Positions 36,352 to 45,281 of a stretch of 64,000 nt of DNA are shown here, piece after piece. The position numbers were made by a program, and so were the translations under genes. The stretch spans positions 1,364,001 through 1,428,000 of the forward strand of contig NZ_BAAAWO010000001.1 of NCBI RefSeq assembly GCF_039535115.1, written 5' to 3'. How positions within the stretch are numbered: the stretch's first letter is position 1; the number at the start of each line of letters is the position of its first letter. A model generated the notes under the pieces. The model did no database searches. It saw nothing but the letters and a program-made list of their open reading frames with translations, and had not been told where the DNA came from. The stretch is from Paeniglutamicibacter sulfureus. GTDB taxonomy: Bacteria; Actinomycetota; Actinomycetes; Actinomycetales; Micrococcaceae.

Positions 36352-37623
36352 TTGCCGCAGCAGCGACAAATGGTGATTGAACACGTCACCCTGATTGATG
36401 GCACGGGCGCCGCTCCGGCACAGATGCACACCGTCATCTTGCGTGGGCGCAAGATCCAGTGGGTTGGACCGGACGCCGAGGCGCCGCTCACGGACACCGA
36501 GGCGGGCCGTATTGACGGGCGCGGTCAGTTCCTGCTCCCTGGGTTCATCGACTCGCACGTCCACCTGGCAATGCCTGCCGGCCAGCTCAGCGGAACCGCC
36601 ATGTTGCACCTGCCCCCGCGATATGGCTACTATGCCGCCATCCCGTTGCTGCGCGCCACCCTCGATGCCGGTGTCACCACCGTGCGCGACCTGGGCGGCA
36701 TTGACATGGCAACCGAAGTTGCCATTGAACGCGGGCTCATTGAAGGCCCCGAAATCATCTTTGCCTACCGCGCGCTGGGACCCACCGGCGGCCACGGTGA
36801 CTTCCGCACCTGCTGCGGCTTCAACCAGGGCGAGGCAATCTCCCCCAACGGCGACATCGGTTTCCTGACCGACGGGGTCGACGAGGCCCTGCGCAACACG
36901 CGTGAGGTCATGCGTCTGGGCGGCAAGGTCATCAAGGTCATGGCCAGCGGCGGCGTGTGGTCCCCGCGTGACACCCCTTGGCACGACGGCCTCAACATTG
37001 CCGAGATGCGCGCCATCGTCGAGGAAGCAGGGAGCCATGGCGTGCCCGTGGCAGCCCACGCCCAGTCGGCGCGCTCCATCTCCAACGCACTCGTTGCGGG
37101 GGTCCGGAGCATCGAGCACGGCTACGAAATCGACGACCAGGCCATCGAGCTGATGCTTGCAAAGGACAGCTTCCTGGTTCCCACACTGAGCACCGGAACC
37201 ATCCCCCCGGATCCGGCCAGGGCCGCTTCCTACGCGGTGGAGAAGAAGCTTCGCCTGCAGGAAAAACTCCACGGCTGCGTTTCGAAGGCCATCTCGGCCG
37301 GTGTCAAGGTCGCATTGGGGACCGACGCCGGGGTCTGCGAACACGGCACCAACCTCGCCGAGCTCGGACACCTAGTCGACTTCGGAATGTCCCCGATGGA
37401 TGCACTCGTGGCCGGAACCCTGAATGCGGCAAAGCTGCTGCAGCTGGAGGACCGAGTCGGCTCCATCGAGCTGGGCAAGGACGCCGACTTGGTGCTGACA
37501 AACGTCGATCCGTTGAATTCCATCCATGCGCTGGCCGACCCCAAAAATATTGATATCGTCTTTGCCAAAGGACGGATGGTCAAGGACATCCGGGCCTCAG
37601 TCCCCGCAGGAGTAGGCGCATGA
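36352..37623 (+). CDS. Metal-dependent amidohydrolase (imidazolonepropionase-like)
   Basis: A 423-residue hydrolase of the amidohydrolase superfamily. It has LLPGFIDSHVHLAMP (first HxH), KVMASGGVWSPRDTPWH, the later metal His in PVAAHAQSA, RSIEHGYEI and the catalytic Asp in VALGTDAGVCEHG. The C-terminal beta domain ends VGSIELGKDADLVLTNVDP. Relatives include prolidase-like and organophosphate-acid anhydrolase-like dipeptidases. TTG 36352 was chosen because GGAGG lies four bases upstream; ATG 36370 has no ribosome-binding site. It overlaps the AbgT transporter gene (ATGA), so hydrolase and importer are made together. Confidence 0.88.
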   Translation: MPQQRQMVIEHVTLIDGTGAAPAQMHTVILRGRKIQWVGPDAEAPLTDTEAGRIDGRGQFLLPGFIDSHVHLAMPAGQLSGTAMLHLPPRYGYYAAIPLLRATLDAGVTTVRDLGGIDMATEVAIERGLIEGPEIIFAYRALGPTGGHGDFRTCCGFNQGEAISPNGDIGFLTDGVDEALRNTREVMRLGGKVIKVMASGGVWSPRDTPWHDGLNIAEMRAIVEEAGSHGVPVAAHAQSARSISNALVAGVRSIEHGYEIDDQAIELMLAKDSFLVPTLSTGTIPPDPARAASYAVEKKLRLQEKLHGCVSKAISAGVKVALGTDAGVCEHGTNLAELGHLVDFGMSPMDALVAGTLNAAKLLQLEDRVGSIELGKDADLVLTNVDPLNSIHALADPKNIDIVFAKGRMVKDIRASVPAGVGA

Positions 37624-39191
37624 GCACATTGATGCGCAAGAAACAGGCACCCGCGCCCGTCACGGAGAAAAAGAAGTTCGGTGCCGCCACCCTGGACCGC
37701 ATAGAGCGGGCAGGCAACAAGCTGCCAGAGCCTTTCGCGCTCTTCCTGTACCTCTTCCTGGCCGTCGGACTCATTTCCACGGTGGTGTCCTGGTTCAACG
37801 TGAGCACCACGCTGCCCGGCGCCGAGGCACCGACGCTCATCAAGGGGCTGTTCACCGGCGAAGGCATCACCTGGCTGATGACCACCGCGGTTGAGAACTT
37901 CATCGGGTTCCCGCCCCTTGGCGTGGTGGTCACCCTGTTACTGGCAGTTGGCGTTGCCGAACGCACTGGCCTGCTGCTGGTGTTGGTGAAGTCAACCCTG
38001 GGCCGCGCCCCGGGGTGGGCGCTGCCCTACGTCATAGCTTTGGTGGCGTTGTGCGCGCACATCATGTCCGACGCCTCGATCCTGGTGATCCCGCCGATCG
38101 CCGCGCTGGTGTTCCGTGCCGCGGGCCGCAACCCGGTTGCGGGCCTGCTCGGCTCCTACGCAGTTGGCATTGCCGCATTTAGCTGCACCCCGTTCATCAC
38201 TTCCACCGATGCCTTGCTGGCCGGCATTTCCAATGCCGCTGCCGCCCCGGTGTCCGGCCTGGTGCTGCCCGTGACGGCCGTTTCAAACTTGTTCCTGAAC
38301 ATCGTGTTGGCTGGCGTGCTCACGGTGGCCGGCGGCCTGGTCATCGACAAGGTGCTTGAGCCGCGACTGAACCGTACCGGTGTCGGTGTCAATGCCGCGG
38401 CTGCGGACGAAGCCAGCCCGGATGTCACCGCCGCGGAAAAGTCAGCCCTGCGCTGGGCAGGGCTTGCCCTGCTGGTGGTTGTCGGCCTGTTCCTGGCGCT
38501 GGCACTTCCGGCCGGCGCCCCGTTGCGCAATGAAGCCGGCGGGTTCCTGCCCAAGTCCCCGTTGCTGAGCTCAGTCATCTTCATCGTTTTTTGCGTCTTG
38601 CTGGCTCCGGCCATTGTCTATGGCGCCCGCCTGCGTCTGGTAACCAATATCCAGTCGGTCGTGGAGATGATGGGACAGGCAGTAAAAGACGCGGTGTCTT
38701 TCATTGTGGTCGCCTTTATCCTGGCCCAATTCCTGGCCCTGTTCACCTGGTCCGGCCTGGCGTCCTGGGTGGCTGTCAACGGCGCACAAACGCTCAAGGA
38801 CGTGAACTTCACCAGCTACGGGGCGATCATTGCGTTCATTGCGGCCGTCTCGATCCTCAATCTCTTGATTTCCTCGGGGTCGTCCCTGTGGACGCTGATT
38901 GCCGCGGTGTTCATCCCGATGTTTGCCCTCATTGGCTACGAGGCCGGGTTTGTCCAAGCGGCCTTCCGCGTGGGGGATTCGGCCACACAGGCACTGACCC
39001 CGTTGAACCCGTACTTGGTTGTCATCCTCGGTTTCCTGCGCAAGTACGAACCAGAGGCCGGCATCGGTTCCATCATTGCCCGCATGCTGCCGTTCACCGC
39101 GGTCTTCTGGGTCCTGTGGGTATTGGTATTAACACTATTCTTCGTCACCGGCACTGGCACCGGACCGGGCATGGACATCATGGTCGACTGA
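37620..39191 (+). CDS. AbgT-family transporter
   Basis: A 523-residue membrane protein of the AbgT (p-aminobenzoyl-glutamate transporter) family with about eleven to thirteen helices. Family features include DRIERAGNKLPEPFALFLYL, LLAVGVAERTGLLLVLVK, LVALCAHIMSDASILVIPPI and AVSILNLLISSGSSLWTLIA near the second hairpin. These proteins import p-aminobenzoyl-glutamate in Escherichia coli; others export sulfonamides. Coupled translation with the amidohydrolase suggests uptake of an aminoacyl amide to be hydrolysed. The stop is followed by a 28-bp-stem terminator. Confidence 0.92.
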   Translation: MSTLMRKKQAPAPVTEKKKFGAATLDRIERAGNKLPEPFALFLYLFLAVGLISTVVSWFNVSTTLPGAEAPTLIKGLFTGEGITWLMTTAVENFIGFPPLGVVVTLLLAVGVAERTGLLLVLVKSTLGRAPGWALPYVIALVALCAHIMSDASILVIPPIAALVFRAAGRNPVAGLLGSYAVGIAAFSCTPFITSTDALLAGISNAAAAPVSGLVLPVTAVSNLFLNIVLAGVLTVAGGLVIDKVLEPRLNRTGVGVNAAAADEASPDVTAAEKSALRWAGLALLVVVGLFLALALPAGAPLRNEAGGFLPKSPLLSSVIFIVFCVLLAPAIVYGARLRLVTNIQSVVEMMGQAVKDAVSFIVVAFILAQFLALFTWSGLASWVAVNGAQTLKDVNFTSYGAIIAFIAAVSILNLLISSGSSLWTLIAAVFIPMFALIGYEAGFVQAAFRVGDSATQALTPLNPYLVVILGFLRKYEPEAGIGSIIARMLPFTAVFWVLWVLVLTLFFVTGTGTGPGMDIMVD

Positions 39192-39207
39192 CGTTCCTTG
39201 TTTTCAC

Positions 39208-39271
39208 CGTAAACGCAAGGTAGGGCAGGTTGCCAGGGATGATTGGCAACCTGCCCTACCTTGCGTTTACG
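39208..39271. terminator. Very long perfect hairpin after abgT
   Basis: The left arm 39208-39235 (starts CGTAAACGCAAGGTAGGG) is the exact reverse complement of 39244-39271 (ends CCTACCTTGCGTTTACG): a 28-bp perfect stem with an 8-base loop. Confidence 0.85.
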
Positions 39272-39404
39272 GCCGGTGCGCGGTGCCCATTCGTTCCCGG
39301 CCATCGGCATGTCCGGTATCGGTATGACAGACAGAACCAAGCGAGGGCGCGACGGTGAAGGGGCGTGGCACTCATCATCCGCTCCATAGAGGGAGTCAGC
39401 ATGT

Positions 39405-39478
39405 CGACTACTTTTTCGCAGGGCGAAGAAGCAGCCGCCTAACTCTGCGATGTCTCATTACCTTGGAAGTGGAACACC
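39405..39478 (+). repeat. Relic right end of an IS3-type element (copy 2 of the 18-mer)
   Basis: The stretch GCAGCCGCCTAACTC (39431-39445) resembles the end of orfB in the intact IS3 element (GGCCGCCTAACTC at 42399). It is followed by CCTTGGAAGTGGAACACC (39461-39478), the 18-mer also found at 30530-30547. The rest of the element is absent. The intergenic region 39192-39505 holds no gene. Confidence 0.45.
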
Positions 39479-39505
39479 TTCCCTCGGATGAGGCTTCGCG
39501 GCGGC

Positions 39506-40594
39506 TCAGCCGGCGCCCTCCTCCGTTGCCGCGCCCTTGGCCAGGTCGTTCTCGGTGCCGCCGAGCGAAACCGTCGCGCCCATGAGCGTTTCGGTCATTT
39601 GCTCCAGCACGGCCATGTCGACGTTGTCGATGGTGTCGCAGGCCTGGTGGTAGCACTCGTCGTACTGCTCCCCGGCCTGCCCGCCGAAGGTGCGTGCCTC
39701 GGCCTCGCTCTTGGTCCCCGCGTCGCCGGTAAACAGGCCCCCGGACGGGATGCCGGCCTTCACGAACGCGTCGTAGTCCGAATCCTCGATGAACCCGACC
39801 GGTAGCGCCTGGACCCCCTCGGCCTGAAGGATGTCCCGGAACACCCGTTCGATGGCGCCAGACCCCTCCGGCCCGGCCTCCATGCCGTCCGAGCCGTCGC
39901 CGTCGAACACGAAGAACGCCGCATTCGGCGAGCCCACCATGTCGACGTTCAAGTAGGCAACGTGCGCGGCGGTTTCCTTGCGGGAGAGTTGCTCGACGTA
40001 GTAGTCCGAGCCGTGCATTCCGCCCTCCTCGCCGCCCCAGAACGCGAACCGGATCCGCTCCCGCGGCACGGAGCCCTCCTCCGCGAGCCGCAGCGCGACC
40101 TCGAGCACCGCGGCGACCCCGCTGCCGTTGTCGTTGATCCCGGGTCCTTCCTCGACCGAGTCCAGGTGCGCGCCGAGTACCAGCACGCCGTCGGAGCTGC
40201 TGCCGGTGTCGGCCAGGATGCTGAACGCCTCCACGGGGTTGCGCCGGCCGTAGCTGAACTCCTGACGCCGCGGCTCGTACCCCGCCGCACGCAACTGCTC
40301 CTCGACGTACGCCGCCGAGGCCTCGTAACCTCCGGTGGCGTCTGCCCGGTTCCCCCCATTCGCGTCCGCCGCATCCTGGAACGCCTCCAGGTGCCGGGTC
40401 AGCGCACTTGGTTCCACCACTTCCTGCACGAAAGAAGGGTCTGGCGGGGCCTCCACCGTCACCGGCGGCCGTGACTCGCCCGAACATGCGGCAAGGCCGC
40501 CGGCCAGTGCCGCGCACAGCGCAACGGTCCACAGCCGGGTGCGGTGATGAGGATGGTTGTGGAAACGCTGCGGAACGGATTCTGAACGTCGCAT
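39506..40594 (-). CDS. M28-family zinc aminopeptidase, lipoprotein
   Basis: A 362-residue exported peptidase. The signal ends in a lipobox (LAGGLAACS), so it is anchored outside the membrane. The M28 core has zinc ligands in GAHLDSVEEGPG (His), GINDNGSG (Asp), WGGEEGGMHGS (catalytic/ligand Glu), NVDMVGS (Asp) and the last His in YHQACDTI. It probably trims N-termini of extracellular peptides. ATG 40594 was chosen since upstream codons up to 40849 lack a signal-peptide start; TTGGGG lies twelve bases upstream. Confidence 0.92.
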   Translation of the reverse strand: MRRSESVPQRFHNHPHHRTRLWTVALCAALAGGLAACSGESRPPVTVEAPPDPSFVQEVVEPSALTRHLEAFQDAADANGGNRADATGGYEASAAYVEEQLRAAGYEPRRQEFSYGRRNPVEAFSILADTGSSSDGVLVLGAHLDSVEEGPGINDNGSGVAAVLEVALRLAEEGSVPRERIRFAFWGGEEGGMHGSDYYVEQLSRKETAAHVAYLNVDMVGSPNAAFFVFDGDGSDGMEAGPEGSGAIERVFRDILQAEGVQALPVGFIEDSDYDAFVKAGIPSGGLFTGDAGTKSEAEARTFGGQAGEQYDECYHQACDTIDNVDMAVLEQMTETLMGATVSLGGTENDLAKGAATEEGAG

Positions 40595-40847
40595 GTGATC
40601 TACCCCAAGTCTGCGTCTTCGACGCTCATGGGCACATTCTAGGGCGGGAGGACTAACCACCCACATAGCACCTGCCTGTGCCTTTGCTGTGAGCGGCTGG
40701 CCAGAGGCTGACCCTTGGGCGAGGTGTGCCCACGTGGACGATTGTATTCCCGGGCCAGAGCATACCCATTTTGCGTCTTCATCTGTAGGATCACGTAATA
40801 CCTGACGACCGGGAACATTGATCCCACCACAGATCCGGAGTGTTCCC

Positions 40848-40890
40848 ATGCGAGCTGCCCTGCGCTACCTCACGGTCGGCATCACCCTAC
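40848..40890 (+). pseudogene. Possible 5' fragment of the secreted repeat-protein gene cut by IS3
   Basis: ATG 40848 has GGAG eight bases upstream and reads MRAALRYLTVGITL before the IS3 end begins. The sequence beyond the right end of the element continues as a hydrophobic signal-peptide core (SVTAASLLLAGTPAVTAAPA). Joined, the two would make a normal signal peptide. The exact junction cannot be verified because the duplication at the insertion site is unclear. Confidence 0.45.
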
Positions 40891-41011
40891 GTGTCAGGCT
40901 GGAGCGGTACCAGGGTGACAGAGCAAGTCGGCTCGATCGCGTAGGGCGAGAACCAGGAAACCAATCTGTATGTCTAATCTAGTTTTGGCCGAAGTGCGCC
41001 AAGATGGATCC

Positions 41012-41404
41012 ATGAGTAGTTCCGGACCGCGTGCCGGTGGACCGACCCCTCGCAGGTCGTATACCCCCGCGCAGAAGCTTGAGTTGTTGGCCCAGTACGA
41101 GGACGCCTGCACCCGGCAGGAAGGCGGTGCGTTCCTGCGGGAGCAGGGGGTGTATTCCTCGCAGATCACCGAGTGGCGCAAGCTGCGCGACGCCGGCGTG
41201 CTGCAGGGCAAGACGGCCGGGGAGAAAATCGGGAAACTGTCCCCCGAGCAGGCCGAGATCGCGCGTTTGCGCCGCCAGCTGGAGGTGAGCGAGAGCCGGT
41301 TGAAACGATCGGAGGCAGCCCTTGGTGTGATGGGAAAACTGCACGCGTTCTTGGAGACGATCTCCGAGGACACCAACGACGATCCGAAGTCCAAGAAGCG
41401 TTGA
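41012..41404 (+). CDS. IS3 transposase OrfA
   Basis: A 130-residue helix-turn-helix protein (PRRSYTPAQKLELLAQYEDA, then GAFLREQGVYSSQITEWRKL) with a C-terminal coiled-coil-like segment (LSPEQAEIARLRRQLEVSES). It binds the element ends. ATG 41012 is used; an ATG at 40970 would add 14 residues. Its TGA overlaps the TTG of orfB (TTGA). Confidence 0.85.
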   Translation: MSSSGPRAGGPTPRRSYTPAQKLELLAQYEDACTRQEGGAFLREQGVYSSQITEWRKLRDAGVLQGKTAGEKIGKLSPEQAEIARLRRQLEVSESRLKRSEAALGVMGKLHAFLETISEDTNDDPKSKKR

Positions 41405-42396
41405 CGGGCGCCTACGTGCAGCTGGTGGAACTGGCAGTCCCGACGCGGCGGGCCGCTACCTTGCTCGGGCTTTCGCGCACCACGATCTACCGCAAGCCCG
41501 CAGCGCCGAGGGACCACGATCCGGTGGTTCCGCCGAACAAGCTCAGCGCCACGGAGCGGGCCGAGATCCTCGCGGCCTTGAACTCGCCTCAGTTCGTGGA
41601 CCTGGCGCCCCTGCAGGTCTATGCGAAGTTGCTGGACGCCGGGATCTACCTGGGCTCGGTCTCCACGTTCTACCGGGTCCTGGAGGAAAACCGGCAGGTC
41701 AAAGAACGCCGGAAACTCGCCAAGCATCCGCCCCGGGCCATCCCGGAGCTGGTGGCCACCGCCCCCGGTCAGGTGTATTCGTGGGACATCACGAAGTTGG
41801 CCGGCCCGGTCAAGGGCAAGTACTTCGACTGCTACCTGATGATCGATATCCACTCGCGGTTCATTGTCGGCGCGCACGTGCACGCCACCGAAGCGGCTAT
41901 CCTGGCGGCGGAAATGATGAAGGAGATCTTCGGCATCCACGGCATCCCGCAGGTGGTCCACGCCGACCGCGGCACCTCGATGACGTCGAAGACCGTCGCC
42001 GCGCTGCTCTCGGATCTGGAGGTCACCAGATCGCATTCCCGACCCCGGGTGAGCAACGATAATCCCTACTCAGAGTCAATTTTCAAGACAATGAAGTATG
42101 GTCCGACGTTCCCGGAGCGCTTCGCGTCCCTGGGCGATGCGAGGGCCTTCATCAGCGGCTTCGTCGACTGGTACAACCATCACCACCAGCACTCCGGCAT
42201 CGGGTTCCACACCCCTGCCAACGTGCACTACGGCTTCGCCGCCGGCGTCGCGGAGAAACGCTCGCAGACCCTGGCAGCGGCCCGCGCCGAACATCCCCAC
42301 CGATTCGCCACGACCACCGACCCCAAGATCCTGGCCCTGCCCGGGCCGGCATGGATCAACCAACCAAAGGAAACCACCGAAAAAACAGCGGCCTAA
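41401..42396 (+). CDS. IS3 transposase OrfB (DDE integrase)
   Basis: A 331-residue catalytic subunit in the -1 frame relative to orfA. It shows the D-D-E core: YSWDITKLAGP, VVHADRGTSMTSK, and NDNPYSESIFKTMKY, with WYNHHHQHSGIGFHTPANVH. It may be made from the TTG at 41401 or as an OrfAB fusion by -1 frameshifting; no classical slippery heptamer is obvious at the overlap. The gene is complete. Confidence 0.9.
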   Translation: MTGAYVQLVELAVPTRRAATLLGLSRTTIYRKPAAPRDHDPVVPPNKLSATERAEILAALNSPQFVDLAPLQVYAKLLDAGIYLGSVSTFYRVLEENRQVKERRKLAKHPPRAIPELVATAPGQVYSWDITKLAGPVKGKYFDCYLMIDIHSRFIVGAHVHATEAAILAAEMMKEIFGIHGIPQVVHADRGTSMTSKTVAALLSDLEVTRSHSRPRVSNDNPYSESIFKTMKYGPTFPERFASLGDARAFISGFVDWYNHHHQHSGIGFHTPANVHYGFAAGVAEKRSQTLAAARAEHPHRFATTTDPKILALPGPAWINQPKETTEKTAA

Positions 42397-42413
42397 CGGC
42401 CGCCTAACTCACC

Positions 42414-43982
42414 TTGGTACCGCTTGACTTGAAAAATTCCGTCACCGCGGCGTCCCTGCTCTTGGCAGGCACCCCTGCAGTCACGGCAGCTCCAGCGGCC
42501 CGTGTGGCCACGGAAACCGCGTTTGCCATTCCCAGTGAGTACGACGTGGAAGGCAAGATCGAAAGCATTGCGTCTCCGGCGTGGACGTCGAACCCAGACC
42601 TCGACGGGTGGGTCTTCGCCGGGGATACCGTCACCGCCGTCGCGAACATCCCCGAGGGTGCGACAGCCACCTATGAATGGTTCGAGGGCAAGGACGGCAT
42701 CGCGGTGGCCACCGGGGTGACAACGCAGACCTACACGACCCCGCTGATTTCCCGTCACATCATGGTCCGCATCCAGATCACGGCAGCTGACGGAACCGTC
42801 GCCGAGCAGCTTGGCGTGTCTTGGGTTCACCGCGCGTCGGTGAGTACCGGCACCTACGAGTTCGAGAACAAGCCGGTGATCGGTGAACGCCTCTATTGGA
42901 AGGTCACCCCGGTCCCAGGCACACCCGAATGGGCAGCACCGACCTCTTATCAGTCGGAGCTTTTCAGGGACCTGTTCCAAAACGTCGGGCACCCCCGCTA
43001 CGAAGGCAACGGCCGCTTCTCAGCACTGGTCGGTTTGGACCTGGGAGGCAAGGAGATCAAGGCATGGGTCTACGGCGTTAGCGATCCCGCCAACCCATAC
43101 TTCGGTTACAACGGCGCGGCCACCGGGCCAGGCCTAGTTGTCCCCCATGGCAAACCACGCCAAGGCAAAGTGAACCTGCCGGCCACCATCCGTGTCGGCG
43201 ACCGCGTCCTAGCTTCCACCGGCCCCGGATGGGCGCCCATCTTCGTCGCTGGCGCAGTGGCGCTGACCATCGATGGAGAGACCTACCAAAACGATTCGAT
43301 CGAGTGGGACTATGAGGCGAAAGACCTCGGCAAGACCGTCACCTACGAAATCCTCCAATTCAACGAGCCAGCAAACCACTGGGTGTCCATCCTGAAAAAG
43401 TCTTACAAGGTTGGCCACGGCATCATGCCCGCTCCCAACCTGAAGATCGGCTCGACTGGGAAGCTCGACACACGTACGGCGAAAGTTGGCACACGGATCT
43501 ACGCGAACCTGCACGGCGGAAAACTGCTCCCCGGACAGAAGGTCACTTACCAGTGGTTGCGCGATGGAAAGCCCATCGCCGGGGCAACCAGACGTGTCTA
43601 CGTGTTGGCCGCGGCCGATTACGGGAAGACCGTCTCCTTCAAGACGACGATCACGGCTCCCGCGTACATCACCAAAACCGCGACCCTGAAGATCGGCACC
43701 AAGGTCACCGTGGCCCCGTCAAAGCCCGGGAAGGTGACTGTCGCCGGCACCCGGCGTCCAGGCAAAACGGTGAAGGCCGTGGTCTCCTCCTGGGCTCCGG
43801 GATCAAAGCTCAACTATCAATGGCTGCGCAACGGCAAGGCGATCAAGGCCGCCACCAAGAGCAGCTACAAGCTCGCCAAGGCCGACGCGTCTAAAAACGT
43901 GTCCGTGAAGGTCACCGCAAAACGCCACGCCTACACGACGATCTCAAAGACCAGCTACACCGTGAAGATCGCGAAGAAGTAG
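42414..43982 (+). CDS. Secreted Ig-repeat protein whose 5' end is displaced by IS3
   Basis: About 520 residues. The first part (SVTAASLLLAGTPAVTAAPA) is a signal-peptide core without its positive start, because the IS3 element lies immediately upstream. Translation could begin at TTG 42414 or 42429, within the element end. Then come several beta-rich regions (PAWTSNPDLDGWVFAGDTVT; LPATIRVGDRVLASTGPGWA) and two C-terminal repeats with KVTYQWLRDGKPIAGATRRV and KLNYQWLRNGKAIKAATKSS. These units resemble those in wall-bound and lytic proteins of Micrococcaceae. Secretion is doubtful after the insertion. The likely native start is at 40848. Confidence 0.7.
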   Translation: MVPLDLKNSVTAASLLLAGTPAVTAAPAARVATETAFAIPSEYDVEGKIESIASPAWTSNPDLDGWVFAGDTVTAVANIPEGATATYEWFEGKDGIAVATGVTTQTYTTPLISRHIMVRIQITAADGTVAEQLGVSWVHRASVSTGTYEFENKPVIGERLYWKVTPVPGTPEWAAPTSYQSELFRDLFQNVGHPRYEGNGRFSALVGLDLGGKEIKAWVYGVSDPANPYFGYNGAATGPGLVVPHGKPRQGKVNLPATIRVGDRVLASTGPGWAPIFVAGAVALTIDGETYQNDSIEWDYEAKDLGKTVTYEILQFNEPANHWVSILKKSYKVGHGIMPAPNLKIGSTGKLDTRTAKVGTRIYANLHGGKLLPGQKVTYQWLRDGKPIAGATRRVYVLAAADYGKTVSFKTTITAPAYITKTATLKIGTKVTVAPSKPGKVTVAGTRRPGKTVKAVVSSWAPGSKLNYQWLRNGKAIKAATKSSYKLAKADASKNVSVKVTAKRHAYTTISKTSYTVKIAKK

Positions 43983-44103
43983 CCGAACCGCCCTCATTTC
44001 GCTCCCCAAAAACATGCCGATTGCTCCAGCTATTGAGAAGTGAAACGCCGCCGCCAGGACGACGGCGTGCAGTCACTTGCGTAGGAATATAGGAAGGTCT
44101 TCC

Positions 44104-44280
44104 TCAGGAGGGAGAAGATGCTTTACGGCCATTCTTGGCTGGCTTGGAAGCACCGTACTTCTTCTCGTAGCCCTCACGAAGTTGGGCAACGAGAATCTTT
44201 TCCGCTGTGGTGATGGGGTCGGCCTTGCCTTGTTTTATCCGGTCCTCTAGCGCGCTGACCTGCATGGGCTCTCTAGCCAT
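44104..44280 (-). CDS. Small basic hypothetical protein
   Basis: A 58-residue protein (MAREPMQVSALEDRIKQGKA, then DPITTAEKILVAQLREGYEK) with a Lys/Ser-rich tail. GGAGGTG upstream of ATG 44280 makes it likely real. It follows a membrane protein gene by 20 bases on the same strand. I do not recognise it. Confidence 0.6.
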   Translation of the reverse strand: MAREPMQVSALEDRIKQGKADPITTAEKILVAQLREGYEKKYGASKPAKNGRKASSPS

Positions 44281-44300
44281 CGTGATGCACCTCCGTTTGC

Positions 44301-44750
44301 TCAATTGTCCCGCACGCGGGGTGGAGTGTCCACGTCGCCAACTGGGTCCCTGCTCTCCACACCTTCTCCGGAAACAGCTTCGGTCACGGCGAGAATGAGT
44401 CGGTATTCAGTCCTGGTGGCTTCGGACGATAGCGCAGTCAGGGCTTCCAAACCGATGATGCGGTCAACATACTTGTCGGACCTGGCGAGCGTGAGGGCCC
44501 ATTCGGCCCGGTCCCACCACTCCTGCCGTTTCGCTGCCGTGCGCGATGTTCTGGCCCCGAGCAAGGCGGCCCCATAGGCGATCCCTGCTCCCCCTAGCGC
44601 GAATATCCCGGCCACAGGAGGTCCGGACCAAAAATCTCTCCAGAAGGGATCGTCCAGGACAAATGGCGGAAACAGCCGACCGATGATTCCCCCTGCGACG
44701 GCAGCGCCAAGAAGATAGCAAACTAGTTTCCATCTGCGGCCCAGTGTCAT
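44301..44750 (-). CDS. Membrane protein of unknown function
   Basis: A 149-residue protein with two membrane segments (WKLVCYLLGAAVAGGIIGRL and GPPVAGIFALGGAGIAYGAA), then a cytoplasmic helical tail (RQEWWDRAEWALTLARSDKY, VDRIIGLEALTALSS). ATG 44750 follows AGGA at seven bases. It precedes the small basic gene at 44104-44280, likely an operon. The pattern resembles small phage- or stress-associated membrane proteins but I cannot name it. Confidence 0.65.
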   Translation of the reverse strand: MTLGRRWKLVCYLLGAAVAGGIIGRLFPPFVLDDPFWRDFWSGPPVAGIFALGGAGIAYGAALLGARTSRTAAKRQEWWDRAEWALTLARSDKYVDRIIGLEALTALSSEATRTEYRLILAVTEAVSGEGVESRDPVGDVDTPPRVRDN

Positions 44751-45281
44751 TTCAATCCTGCCCTCTGAAACCAACCAGCCAGGTGGCACCTGCCGGTCTC
44801 CGCAGGTACGCGCCGGAACGCTCTGCCGGCAGCCACTTGGTTCGGCAACGACGGGCACGGTTGCCGACGTGGAGCCTGCCGCCAAGGCACGTTGGGAATC
44901 CTCCGCCGGCGCTGGTGGATGCGCCACCACCCGTGGGTGTCGGATCGTCCCGTGGCCAAGTATGCATACGCGAAATCTATCCCATGCCGCCGATATTTTC
45001 TGCGGTTGAACGCCAAGGACCATGGGGTTTCGACGCAGTTTCAGAAGAGTCGTAAACCCGGCCGCCGGTCAACCACGAGAATCGGCCCAAATGCCGGTTT
45101 GGTTCAGGTTAAGCGCAGGAAAAACGCAGCTTCCCAAGGGTTGGTACAGGCTTCCCCGAGGAAAGCCACAGGTCCCGTCTTAACCCCGAAATGCCTTGCT
45201 ATGTTTTTTTCAGCGCGGTGCACGAAGCAAGTCCAAACACCCCGCACAAACAACACACCACTTCATTTCAGGAGCTCCCCC
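44751..45281. other. Promoter region upstream of the Tad pilus operon
   Basis: No gene is supported in these 530 bases between the divergent hypothetical gene and flp. Frames crossing it carry no motif. The flp promoter must lie here; I could not assign it with confidence. Confidence 0.5.

Larger units (their letters stand above)
40891..42430 (+). mobile_element. IS3-family insertion sequence
   Basis: Two overlapping genes (orfA, orfB) lie between imperfect inverted ends. The left end contains AGCGGTACCAGGGTGA and the right end (reverse complement) AGCGGTACCAAGGTGA; outward of these both have TCAGG/TCAAG. The outer boundaries are therefore known to within a few bases only. The element sits at the start of the secreted repeat-protein gene. 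Confidence 0.8.

Noticed and set aside
41390..41404. Programmed -1 frameshift site in the IS3 element
   Set aside because: OrfB is in the -1 frame, but I found no slippery heptamer at the overlap, and the TTGA start-stop overlap explains orfB translation.
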